Assembly: GCA_051000715.1 (NCBI GenBank)
Contig: JBPCOB010000241.1
Coordinates: forward strand, 1 to 7,875
Length of the DNA stretch: 7,875 nucleotides
Source of the DNA: JBPCOB01 sp051000715
GTDB taxonomy: Bacteria > Actinomycetota > Actinomycetes > JALYNC01
Reading direction: 5' to 3'
A program made the translations under genes and the position numbers. The notes beneath the pieces are model-generated. The model was not told where the DNA came from. It saw only the letters and a program-made list of their open reading frames with translations, and searched no databases. This document shows positions 1 through 5,696 of this stretch, one piece after another (position 1 is the first letter of the stretch; each line of letters opens with the position of its first letter).

Positions 1-824
1 GGCAGATCGCCGTGTACGCCGCCATGGGCGTGCCGAGCGAGGACTTTCCCCGGTTCGGCCACCTGCCCTTCGTCATGGGCGCGGACAACCAGAAGCTGTC
101 CAAGCGCAACGGCGAGGTGTCGATCGCTTGGTACCGGCGGGAGGGCTTCCTGCCCGAGACCATGGTCAACTATCTGGCCCTGCTGGGGTGGTCGCTGGGT
201 GACGACCGGGCGGACTTCGGGCTCGAGGAGATGGCGGCCGCCTTCACGGTCGACCGGGTCAACCGCAACCCGGCCCGCTTCGACGTCAAGAAGCTGGAGG
301 CCATCAACGGCGACAAGATCCGGGCGCTCGCGCCCGAGGACTTCGCGGCGCGGCTCACCTCGTTCCTCCAGGGCGCCGGCCTGGTGGCCACTCCGCCGAC
401 GAGCGATGAGGCCCGGCTGGTGGCCGCGGGCGCCCCGCTGGTACAGGAACGGATCGCCCGGCTGACCGACGGCGCGGTGCTGTTGCGCTTCCTCTTCGTC
501 GGCGATGCGCACTTCGTCGTCGACGAGCAGGTCGCGGCCAAGGTCATGATCGACGACGCGGATACGGTGCTGGCCGCGGCGTACGACGCCGTGACCTCGG
601 TCCAGGAGTGGGCCGCGGCTCCGATCGAGGCCGCCCTGCGGGGCGCCTTGGTCGACGGCTTGGCGCTCAAGCCACGTACCGCCTTCTCGCCGGTGCGTGT
701 CGCGGCGACCGGAAGCGCCATCTCCCCGCCGCTTTTCGAGTCCCTCGAGCTGCTCGGTCGCGAGCGCACGCTGGCCCGGCTGGCGGCGGCGCGGGCTTTG
801 GCCGGCCGAACGGAGGTCCGGTAA
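1..824 (+). CDS. gltX: Glutamyl-tRNA synthetase, C-terminal part (5' end outside window)
   Basis: Class I aminoacyl-tRNA synthetase that attaches glutamate to tRNA-Glu in the cytoplasm. The reading frame enters the window at base 3, so about 273 codons are visible. Families of this enzyme run to roughly 480-500 residues, so the catalytic fold with the HIGH motif lies upstream. The ATP-binding KMSKS-type motif reads KLSKR at 93-107, followed by N-G rather than the common H-G. It is followed by the conserved block containing NYLALLGWS and the helical anticodon-binding domain. The end has the canonical pattern KPRTAFSPVRVA...LLGRERTLARL. The stop is TAA at 822-824. Two tRNAs, for Gln and Glu, follow within 150 bp. 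This fits a GluRS that may charge both tRNAs in a GatCAB-dependent organism, but non-discrimination is inferred from lineage and context, not seen here. Identification is very secure. Confidence 0.97.
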   Translation, partial: QIAVYAAMGVPSEDFPRFGHLPFVMGADNQKLSKRNGEVSIAWYRREGFLPETMVNYLALLGWSLGDDRADFGLEEMAAAFTVDRVNRNPARFDVKKLEAINGDKIRALAPEDFAARLTSFLQGAGLVATPPTSDEARLVAAGAPLVQERIARLTDGAVLLRFLFVGDAHFVVDEQVAAKVMIDDADTVLAAAYDAVTSVQEWAAAPIEAALRGALVDGLALKPRTAFSPVRVAATGSAISPPLFESLELLGRERTLARLAAARALAGRTEVR

Positions 825-827
825 CAT
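798..827 (+). promoter_or_regulatory. Candidate promoter for the tRNA-Gln/tRNA-Glu pair, inside the 3' end of gltX
   Basis: A TTGGCC element at 798-803 is separated by 18 bases from TAACAT at 822-827. The second hexamer is a good actinobacterial -10 (TANNNT) and overlaps the gltX stop codon. Transcription would start near 834, about 33 bases before tRNA-Gln. Read-through from gltX is the alternative. This rests on motif inspection only. Confidence 0.35.
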
Positions 828-866
828 GGCCGCCGGTCGCGGCCTCGTCGAGGGGGCCGGTACCGA

Positions 867-938
867 TGGGGTATGGGGTAATTGGCAGCCCGGCTGATTC
901 TGGTTCAGCTAGTCTAGGTTCGAGTCCTGGTACCCCAG
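867..938 (+). tRNA. tRNA-Gln, anticodon CTG
   Basis: A 72-nt cloverleaf can be folded by eye. The acceptor stem is TGGGGTA (867-873) with TACCCCA (931-937), and the discriminator is G938. The anticodon stem is GCTGA/TCAGC (893-897/905-909) around the 7-nt loop 898-904, with anticodon CTG at 900-902, which reads CAG. The T arm is 914-918/926-930 around TTCGAGT. The 3' CCA is not encoded, as is usual in actinobacteria, so it must be added after transcription. It lies 42 bp after gltX and 33 bp before tRNA-Glu, so the two tRNAs are probably co-transcribed. Confidence 0.96.
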
Positions 939-971
939 CGAGGTCCCTATCGGTTGACCCGCAGCACGCAC

Positions 972-1044
972 GGCCCCGTTGTCTAGCGGCCTAGGACGCC
1001 GCCCTCTCAAGGCGGTAGCGCGGGTTCGAATCCCGTCGGGGCTA
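972..1044 (+). tRNA. tRNA-Glu, anticodon CTC
   Basis: A 73-nt cloverleaf. The acceptor stem pairs GGCCCCG (972-978) with CGGGGCT (1037-1043), with a G-U first pair and discriminator A1044. The D stem is 981-984/994-997. The anticodon stem is CCGCC/GGCGG (999-1003/1011-1015) around loop CTCTCAA, with anticodon CTC at 1006-1008, which reads GAG. The T arm is 1020-1024/1032-1036 around TTCGAAT. The 3' CCA is not encoded (CCC follows). It is the natural substrate of the upstream gltX product. Confidence 0.97.
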
Positions 1045-1050
1045 CCCAGG

Positions 1051-1083
1051 CAGGGCCAAGGGCAGGAGCCTGGGCCCTGTTAT
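1051..1083 (+). terminator. Terminator-like hairpin after tRNA-Glu
   Basis: A perfect 7-bp stem pairs CAGGGCC (1051-1057) with GGCCCTG (1073-1079). The stem can be extended by CAG/CTG (1063-1065/1070-1072) around a 4-nt loop, with a bulge on the 5' side. A short TTAT follows at 1080-1083 rather than a long T-run, which is common for actinobacterial terminators. It starts seven bases after the tRNA end. The upstream CCCAGG (1045-1050) can alternatively pair with CCTGGG (1069-1074). Confidence 0.55.
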
Positions 1084-1111
1084 CGGGCATTCTCGGAGCA
1101 AAGGCTGCAGC

Positions 1112-1513
1112 TCACCGTAGAAGCGGCCGTACGCATGCGCCCGCGTATGGCAGCTGCGCTCCTGAGGGACACGGCCTGGATGATGTCGCCGTCTCCGGCG
1201 AGCTAGGCACTAACGGCTCGAACGGCGGAATGGGGATGACCGGCGGCGTCCCGCGGGGCGAAGGCTCCCTGCCAGGGGGTCGAGCCAGGGGGCTGGGCGG
1301 GCGCTGGAACGGTTTGGCGCTTACCAAAGGCATCGGATCAGAGCGTGACGGCCCGGCGCCGTTGTCTTGGCGCTCGTGGCCGCTTGTACAGGCGACAGCC
1401 GTCGCCAGGACGGCCGAGGATAGGAGTCCGCGAAGGCCAACCACGTCTACCAGACGGGCATCGGCGCCGGTTGGTTCCGGTTTGATGGCTCTCAACGCCC
1501 GGCGGTGTCTCAA
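1112..1513 (-). CDS. Possible small proline-rich lipoprotein (uncertain)
   Basis: This is the only plausible gene in the 425 bp between the tRNA terminator and the GNAT gene. An open frame of 133 codons starts with TTG at 1513, whose bases overlap the GNAT stop as TTGA, an arrangement typical of translational coupling. An alternative GTG start at 1444 would give a 110-residue product with a short lipoprotein-like signal: arginine at residue 5, a hydrophobic stretch LLSSAVLATAVA, then Cys19 (Cys42 from the TTG start). The lipobox is imperfect because the -3 residue is Ala rather than Leu/Val/Ile. After it comes a proline-rich linker and a C-terminal two-cysteine motif, CPSGAQLPYAGACVRP. Third-position G+C is only about 70% by my count, lower than expected for a well-adapted gene here, so this may be a chance frame or a decaying gene. 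I recognise no family. If real, it would be anchored to the outer face of the membrane. Confidence 0.3.
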   Translation of the reverse strand: MRHRRALRAIKPEPTGADARLVDVVGLRGLLSSAVLATAVACTSGHERQDNGAGPSRSDPMPLVSAKPFQRPPSPLARPPGREPSPRGTPPVIPIPPFEPLVPSSPETATSSRPCPSGAQLPYAGACVRPLLR

Positions 1514-2460
1514 CGCCAGGTCATGTCGATCCGGTGCTCGAAGGTGACGTAGCCGGCTCGCTGGAACGCCCTCGCCATCGGGACGTTGCCCAGATCAGTC
1601 GCGGCCCGGATTCGAGGGACGTCCTGTGCCGCCAGGACACGGGACCCTTCAGCCAGGATCTCGTCGATGAAGCCGTTGCCGCGATGTGGGGGTACGACGC
1701 CGACATACGCGATGATCGCGTTGTAGTCGTTGCGGGCCGGGACGACGAAGCCGACCGGCTCACCGTCCGGCAGGGTGGCAATCCGCCACCAGTCCCGCGG
1801 GCTCGAGTACAGCGCGAGTTCGCCGTCGTAGTGCTTGACCGCTGCCTGCCTAGGCGACATATGAGTCAGGTCCTCGCGGCTGTGCGCGTCCAGGGTCCCC
1901 TCCATCACGAGGGTCATCAACTCGATAAGCTCGTCCCGGTTATGGACCGGCCGGAACGCCAACCGCCCCGTCGGATCGGGGATCGGTGACCCGGGCCGCC
2001 TTTCCAGCCGCAGCCGTTCCACGACCAGCCGGGCCCCGGTCCGTCCAGCGGCGTCCATGCGTTCCTCGACGACCCGTCGCGTGGTCTCGTCATCACGCCA
2101 GGCCGCGGGGACGAAGCGCACGTACTCGGGCGGATCGGCGCCCGCCGGGATGAGAGCGGTCATCGCGGTCGTCAGTAGCCGCGCGCCGATGTGCACCCGC
2201 TCGGGGTCCAAGGTCGCATCGTCAATGTCAAAGACGTCGAGAACAGGTGGCGTGCTGTCCGCTGGTCGTCCCCACCACGCCGCCCTGGCTACGAGGCGGT
2301 TCCCGCGCAGGGCTACCCACATCCATTCCGGCCGGCGGCGACCAGCCTCCAGGTCGGCTGCGAGCTCCTCGTTGATGACATAGGGCAGCGCAGAGAAGAG
2401 GCCGAGCTCGTCGGGTCCGGTGATCGGACGGATGGTGAGGTCGTTCTGTTCGCTCGTCAA
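1510..2460 (-). CDS. Two-domain GNAT-family N-acetyltransferase
   Basis: A predicted acetyl-CoA-dependent acyltransferase of 316 residues with unknown substrate. The C-terminal half (about 165-316) is a recognisable GNAT domain. It has motif A at residues 251-269, with R260-G-N-G263 in the acetyl-CoA pyrophosphate loop; the last G/A of the usual R-x-x-G-x-G/A pattern is Ile. Motif B follows at about 287-304, with the N-x-x-M-A-R-A-F-x-x-A-G-Y pattern of helix alpha-4. The N-terminal half (about 7-150) also looks GNAT-like, starting TIRP and continuing with a beta-hairpin ending VARAAWWG, but it lacks a clear CoA loop, so it is probably a degenerate second copy. The start is TTG at 2460-2458, chosen because GGGGAG lies four bases upstream. 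The leader forms a hairpin over that ribosome site. It reads away from cofC in an accessory patch. Family assignment is secure; the substrate cannot be inferred. Confidence 0.88.
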   Translation of the reverse strand: MTSEQNDLTIRPITGPDELGLFSALPYVINEELAADLEAGRRRPEWMWVALRGNRLVARAAWWGRPADSTPPVLDVFDIDDATLDPERVHIGARLLTTAMTALIPAGADPPEYVRFVPAAWRDDETTRRVVEERMDAAGRTGARLVVERLRLERRPGSPIPDPTGRLAFRPVHNRDELIELMTLVMEGTLDAHSREDLTHMSPRQAAVKHYDGELALYSSPRDWWRIATLPDGEPVGFVVPARNDYNAIIAYVGVVPPHRGNGFIDEILAEGSRVLAAQDVPRIRAATDLGNVPMARAFQRAGYVTFEHRIDMTWR

Positions 2461-2482
2461 GGCACTCCCCAGGAGAGGTGCC
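2461..2482 (-). promoter_or_regulatory. Leader hairpin covering the GNAT ribosome-binding site
   Basis: Read on the minus strand, the 22 bases just before the TTG start fold as GGCAC, a bulged C, TCTC, loop CTG, GGGA, GTGCC. That is nine base pairs including one G-U. The 3' arm contains the GGGGAG Shine-Dalgarno, and the start codon follows with no gap. This would reduce initiation unless opened. It could equally be a DNA dyad acting as an operator. The pairing is seen; the regulatory role is inferred. Confidence 0.4.
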
Positions 2483-2499
2483 CCGCCCGCACCTGGCGC

Positions 2500-2529
2500 C
2501 TTCTACACTGGAGGCGAACGCACGCGCAA
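2500..2529 (-). promoter_or_regulatory. Candidate promoter for the GNAT gene
   Basis: On the minus strand TTGCGC (2529-2524) lies 18 bases before TAGAAG (2505-2500), resembling a sigma-70-type -35/-10 pair with a weak -10. The predicted start near 2493 would give a leader of about 33 nt, consisting largely of the hairpin at 2461-2482. Motif inspection only. Confidence 0.3.
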
Positions 2530-2561
2530 TGGTCGGGCTTAATGGGCGCACCCTCCTCTCC

Positions 2562-2594
2562 CTGGCTTCAGCCCTCCCTTGGCCGAGAAGCCAG
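2562..2594. repeat. 8-bp inverted repeat, 17-nt spacer
   Basis: CTGGCTTC (2562-2569) and GAAGCCAG (2587-2594) are exact reverse complements. The site lies between the GNAT promoter region and the end of the GNAT pseudogene. It could be a weak terminator for minus-strand transcription coming from the pseudogene side, or chance. No T-run follows on either strand. Confidence 0.3.
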
Positions 2595-2611
2595 CCGCAA
2601 CACCTACGCGA

Positions 2612-2669
2612 GCGACCGCCCTGGGCGCAAGGCCTTTCCGGGGCGCCGCCCCCGCGACCGCCCGGGGCG
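2612..2669. repeat. 16-bp imperfect direct repeat
   Basis: GCGACCGCCCTGGGCG (2612-2627) recurs as GCGACCGCCCGGGGCG (2654-2669) with one mismatch and a 42-bp period. The second copy ends four bases from the pseudogene stop codon. The G/C-rich composition makes chance similarity quite possible. No mobile-element hallmark is attached to it. Confidence 0.3.
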
Positions 2670-2673
2670 TGCC

Positions 2674-3046
2674 TCATAGGCGCAGGAGCATGGTGACCGA
2701 ATCGCAGACACGGCCGACCGTCATGAAGCCGAACCGCTCGTACAGGCGGCGCGCGTAGTTGTCTGGCTCGACGCTCAGGCTCAGTGAGGTCAGACCGGCG
2801 CCCTGCGCCTGTGCGACAAGGGCGCTGAGCAGTCCGGTGCCGACGCCCAGGCCCCCGGGGACGTTCGTCACGAACGGCGCGCGCAGGAGCTTGAGGGGGC
2901 TTGCCTCAGTCGACGGCATCCGTCACGATGCCGAGCACTGCCGCGCCGGCTACGGCGGCCACGACGAGACAGCCGCGGACGGGCATGGGCATGGGCACAA
3001 CGTCCAAGCCCACGCGCCCGTCCGTCAACAGCGCGGTCGGCTCGGT
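2674..3046 (-). pseudogene. Frameshifted, partly deleted GNAT acetyltransferase remnant
   Basis: The 3' frame (2919-2674, 81 codons) encodes the C-terminal half of a single-domain GNAT: the APFVTN strand, a CoA-loop remnant LGVGTGLL, LSLSVEPDN and RRLYERFGF, ending TMLLRL. It is too short for the fold, which needs about 140-160 residues. A second minus-strand frame, open from 3046 to a TGA at 2908-2906, ends in LVVAAVAGAAVLGIVTDAVD. That resembles the beta2-beta3 hairpin of a GNAT and would join the first frame by a one-base frameshift near 2906-2920. Between APFVTN and the G-V-G-T loop about five residues seem missing relative to the usual pattern, and the loop arginine is absent. Three lesions, if confirmed, mean no active enzyme. 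The N-terminal region is not recognisable. That the 3' frame is GNAT-derived is fairly secure; the upstream join is my interpretation. Confidence 0.65.
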
Positions 3047-3075
3047 CTAAACGACAACGCCCGCCACTTCGCCAG

Positions 3076-3732
3076 CTACTCAGCGGGCCGTGCGCCGGTC
3101 GCCCTCCCCGCCAGCAGAGCCCGCGTGTAACGGCCGACGCCCAGCCGCTCCGCGGCCACGAGGTCCGCCATCGTGTCGACGTCGCGGCGTAGCCCCTCGT
3201 AGCCGGCGAGTGCCAGCTCCACCGCTCCGCTGGCCAAATGCCGCCGGCGCGAATCGGCGCCGTACGCCGGTGCCAGCGCTACGCCGACCGCCGCGGTCAG
3301 CATCGTCGTACCAGCTCGGTCGCAGTCGCTGACCAGAGCGCGTCGATGGCCGCCAGCGGCGCTCAGAGCGACCTCCAGCTCGACCGCCCTGAGTGCCGGC
3401 AGGTCGGCCGCCAGCGCTGCGACTGCGCACTCCGGGCGCTCCCGGGAGGCCACCCCGGCACCGTGTGCGAGCGCCGGGTTGAGCCCGGCCTGAGGCTCAT
3501 CGGCCACCGGGGTCGCCCCACAGGCCTTGACCGCAGCGGCCGTGCGTGAGTCGTCGGTCACCACGTAGACCGCCGCTACCGGGGCACAGGCGAGCGCGGC
3601 TGTCACGGTGTCGGCCGCCATGGCGACCACCAGCTCTTGGCGAACCGGTCCCGCAAGACCTGCCAGTCGAGTCTTGGCGATGGCCAGGGGCTTCACCGGG
3701 ATCACGACCGACCAGCACCGCGGAGTGGCCAT
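3076..3732 (-). CDS. cofC: 2-phospho-L-lactate / phosphoenolpyruvate guanylyltransferase (F420 biosynthesis)
   Basis: A nucleotidyltransferase, called FbiD in mycobacteria, that joins GTP to 2-phospho-L-lactate or phosphoenolpyruvate. Its product is the activated side-chain donor for coenzyme F420. The 218-residue length is normal. Visible landmarks are the N-terminal nucleotide loop VIPVKPLAIAKTRLAG (10-25), VVTDD (57-61), N85-P-A in the substrate region, D110-L-P, GTTML (141-145), GADSRRRH (158-165) and D184-V-D186-T near the end. D110, D184 and D186 are candidate Mg2+ ligands by analogy with mycobacterial FbiD. The ATG start at 3732-3730 is supported by AGGTGAG upstream and by an in-frame stop immediately before it. 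It is divergent from plsC-gpsA, and mycobacterial fbiD is likewise divergent from gpdA2. The sequence does not reveal whether phospholactate or phosphoenolpyruvate is used, though phosphoenolpyruvate is the established substrate in mycobacteria. Confidence 0.95.
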   Translation of the reverse strand: MATPRCWSVVIPVKPLAIAKTRLAGLAGPVRQELVVAMAADTVTAALACAPVAAVYVVTDDSRTAAAVKACGATPVADEPQAGLNPALAHGAGVASRERPECAVAALAADLPALRAVELEVALSAAGGHRRALVSDCDRAGTTMLTAAVGVALAPAYGADSRRRHLASGAVELALAGYEGLRRDVDTMADLVAAERLGVGRYTRALLAGRATGARPAE

Positions 3733-3924
3733 CGCCGCTCACCTTGCCAGCAACGTGGTCGTGAAACTTGCGACCGGCGTCCCATGTCCTCCCGGGTGGC
3801 TGGCGGCCCGAACCAGGCGTAGGCGCGTCCGTTTGGACATCGGGGCGGTCGGCAGTGCAACACTCCTCGTCGTACGCCCGGCCGCAGCGCCGCGCGCGTG
3901 GGCAGCTGACAGGAGGGCGAGCGG
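3733..3924. promoter_or_regulatory. Divergent intergenic region between cofC and plsC
   Basis: These 192 bp should hold promoters for both directions. On the plus strand TTGGAC (3833-3838) is a good -35, but the base 17-18 positions downstream starts only a poor -10 (TGCAAC at 3856-3861). On the minus strand nothing convincing was found near cofC. The plsC ribosome site AGGAGGG lies at 3911-3917. No inverted repeat stood out. Confidence 0.4.
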
Positions 3925-4671
3925 GTGCGCGGCGGCAGGGTGGGGTGGCTTTCCCAACTGGTGGCTTGGGTCCTCGAGCCGCTGCTCCTGGTGCTCATGC
4001 GTCGCCGCTGGGCCGGGCTGGACCACATTCCGAAGGCGGGCGGCGCCATCGTCGCGGTGAACCACAACTCCTACGCCGACCCGCTGGCGCTGATGCACTT
4101 CATCTACCGCGCTGGCCGCTGGCCGCACTTCCTCGGCAAGGCGGAGCTGTTCCGGAAGCCGGTCTTCGGCAAGGCGATCCTGGCGCTGGGCCAGATTCCG
4201 GTTCACCGCGGCACGGCCAACGCCGCGGACGCACTCCGGGACGCCAGAGCGGCCATCGAGCGTGGCGAGTGCGTGGTCATCTACCCTGAGGGCACCGTTA
4301 CGCGCGATCCCGACTACTGGCTGATGGCCGGCCGAACCGGGGCGGTCCGACTGGCTCTGGAGACCGGTGCGCCGGTCATCCCCGTCGCGCTGTGGGGCGC
4401 ACAGGAGATTCTCGGTCGGGACGGCAGGGTCCGACTTCTTCCACGCCGTACCGTGTCGGTGGTGGCCGGGCCACCGGTGGACCTCTCGCCGTACGCCGGC
4501 GAGCCGCAGACTCTCGAGTCGCTGCGGCAGGCCACCGACGAGGTGATGAGAGCCATCCGACGCCTGCTGGCCGACATCCGGGGCGAGCAGCCACCGGCGG
4601 CCTTCTTCGACCCGATGGCAGCCGCGGGGATCGGTGAGCCGGCCGCGGATCCGGATCGGCGGCCGGTGTGA
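3925..4671 (+). CDS. plsC: 1-acyl-sn-glycerol-3-phosphate acyltransferase (PlsC/LPLAT family)
   Basis: A membrane-associated acyltransferase of 248 residues, predicted to add a fatty acyl group to lysophosphatidic acid and form phosphatidic acid. A hydrophobic N-terminal segment (about 9-25) probably docks it to the inner face of the membrane. All four family blocks are visible: block I N46-H47-x4-D52 (catalytic His/Asp), block II IPVHR95G, block III YPE122GT, which binds the phosphate, and block IV VIPV (151-154). The last 30 residues are proline/alanine-rich and probably disordered. The GTG start is fixed by AGGAGGG seven bases upstream. Its stop overlaps the gpsA start by four bases (GTGA, 4668-4671), implying translational coupling to the gene that makes the glycerol-3-phosphate backbone. 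Actinobacteria carry several paralogues, so another lysophospholipid or glycolipid acceptor is possible. Confidence 0.93.
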   Translation: MRGGRVGWLSQLVAWVLEPLLLVLMRRRWAGLDHIPKAGGAIVAVNHNSYADPLALMHFIYRAGRWPHFLGKAELFRKPVFGKAILALGQIPVHRGTANAADALRDARAAIERGECVVIYPEGTVTRDPDYWLMAGRTGAVRLALETGAPVIPVALWGAQEILGRDGRVRLLPRRTVSVVAGPPVDLSPYAGEPQTLESLRQATDEVMRAIRRLLADIRGEQPPAAFFDPMAAAGIGEPAADPDRRPV

Positions 4672-5696
4672 CCCGCGCCGCCGTCTTCGGCGCCGGCTCG
4701 TGGGGCACGGCCTTCGGCGCGGTGCTCGCCGACGCCGGCACCGAGACCACGATCCGGGCTCGCCGGCCGGAGCTGGCCGAGGCCATCCGGGACCGGCACG
4801 AGAACCCCGACTACCTGGCCGGCGTACGGCTGCCCGACGGCGTCGGCGCGACGACCGATCCGGCCGCGGCGTTGGCCGGTGCGGACTTCGTCGTCCTGGC
4901 CATCCCGGCCCAGACGCTGCGCCAGAACCTGAGCCAATGGGCGCCTCTGGTCCCTGCGGACGCGGTGCTGGTCAGCCTGATGAAGGGCGTCGAGCTCGGG
5001 ACGACGAAGCGGATGAGCGAGGTGATCCGGGAGGTCGCCGACGTACCGGCCGACCGGGTGGCCGTGGTGAGCGGTCCGAACCTGGCCGGCGAGATCGCCC
5101 GGCGCCAGCCGGCGGCCACTGTGGTCGCCTGCGAGCACGGACCGGCGGCCGAGCGGCTGCAGGACGCCTGCCTGACCGGCTACTTCCGCCCGTACACCAA
5201 CCCGGACGTGACCGGAACCGAACTCGGTGGCGCGGTCAAGAACGTGATCACGATCGCGGTGGGAATGGCCGACGGAATGGGTCTGGGCGACAACGCCAAG
5301 GCCTCGCTGATCACAAGGGGGCTCGCCGAGATCGCCCGCCTGGGCGGCGCGCTCGGGGCCGACCCGATGACCTTCGCGGGTCTGGCCGGCCTCGGTGACC
5401 TGGTGTGCAGCTGCATGTCCCCGCTCTCCCGCAACCGGACGGTGGGCGAGCGGCTGGGCCGCGGCCACAGCGTGGCCGAGGTCACCTCGCAGCTGCGGAC
5501 GGTCGCCGAGGGCGTCACGTCCTCGACGTCGATCCTGGACCTGGCCCGCAAGCATCACGTCTACATGCCGATAACCGAGCATGTCGTCGCGGTGCTGCAC
5601 GGCGACATGACGCCGGCTGAGATGCTGCGCAGCATGATGACGCGCGGCGCGAAGCCCGAGCGGCACGACGCGGAACGGAGGCAGCCCGGTGGCTGA
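4668..5696 (+). CDS. gpsA: Glycerol-3-phosphate dehydrogenase [NAD(P)+], biosynthetic
   Basis: A cytoplasmic enzyme that reduces dihydroxyacetone phosphate to sn-glycerol-3-phosphate, the backbone for phospholipids. The product has 342 residues, a normal length. The N-terminal Rossmann domain starts almost at the initiator with the dinucleotide loop G8-A-G-S-W-G13. K106 in SLMKGVEL and the SGPNLAGEI block (135-143) follow. K191 in GGAVKNV is the conserved catalytic lysine. The substrate domain continues with NAKASLITRG (209-218), GLAGLGDL (238-245) and SPLSRNR (251-257). The last ~15 residues are a charged, non-conserved tail. The GTG start overlaps the plsC stop (GTGA), and the stop overlaps the next gene by eight bases, so it sits in the middle of a coupled operon. 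In mycobacteria the equivalent gene is gpdA2, beside ddlA. Confidence 0.97.
   Translation: MTRAAVFGAGSWGTAFGAVLADAGTETTIRARRPELAEAIRDRHENPDYLAGVRLPDGVGATTDPAAALAGADFVVLAIPAQTLRQNLSQWAPLVPADAVLVSLMKGVELGTTKRMSEVIREVADVPADRVAVVSGPNLAGEIARRQPAATVVACEHGPAAERLQDACLTGYFRPYTNPDVTGTELGGAVKNVITIAVGMADGMGLGDNAKASLITRGLAEIARLGGALGADPMTFAGLAGLGDLVCSCMSPLSRNRTVGERLGRGHSVAEVTSQLRTVAEGVTSSTSILDLARKHHVYMPITEHVVAVLHGDMTPAEMLRSMMTRGAKPERHDAERRQPGG

Noticed and set aside
939..971. TTGACC between the two tRNAs as a separate promoter
   Set aside because: A -35-like TTGACC occurs at 954-959, but any matching -10 would fall inside tRNA-Glu, so the pair is more simply co-transcribed.
867..1044. tRNA-associated integration (attachment) site
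   Set aside because: No second copy of a tRNA 3' end and no integrase gene is present in the window.
1534..2679. Several plus-strand frames opposite the GNAT gene
   Set aside because: They are antisense to a gene with clear GNAT motifs and a ribosome site, and their products show no family signature.
4634..5398. 254-codon plus-strand frame overlapping gpsA
   Set aside because: Arg/Gly-rich shadow of gpsA in another frame, with no domain pattern.
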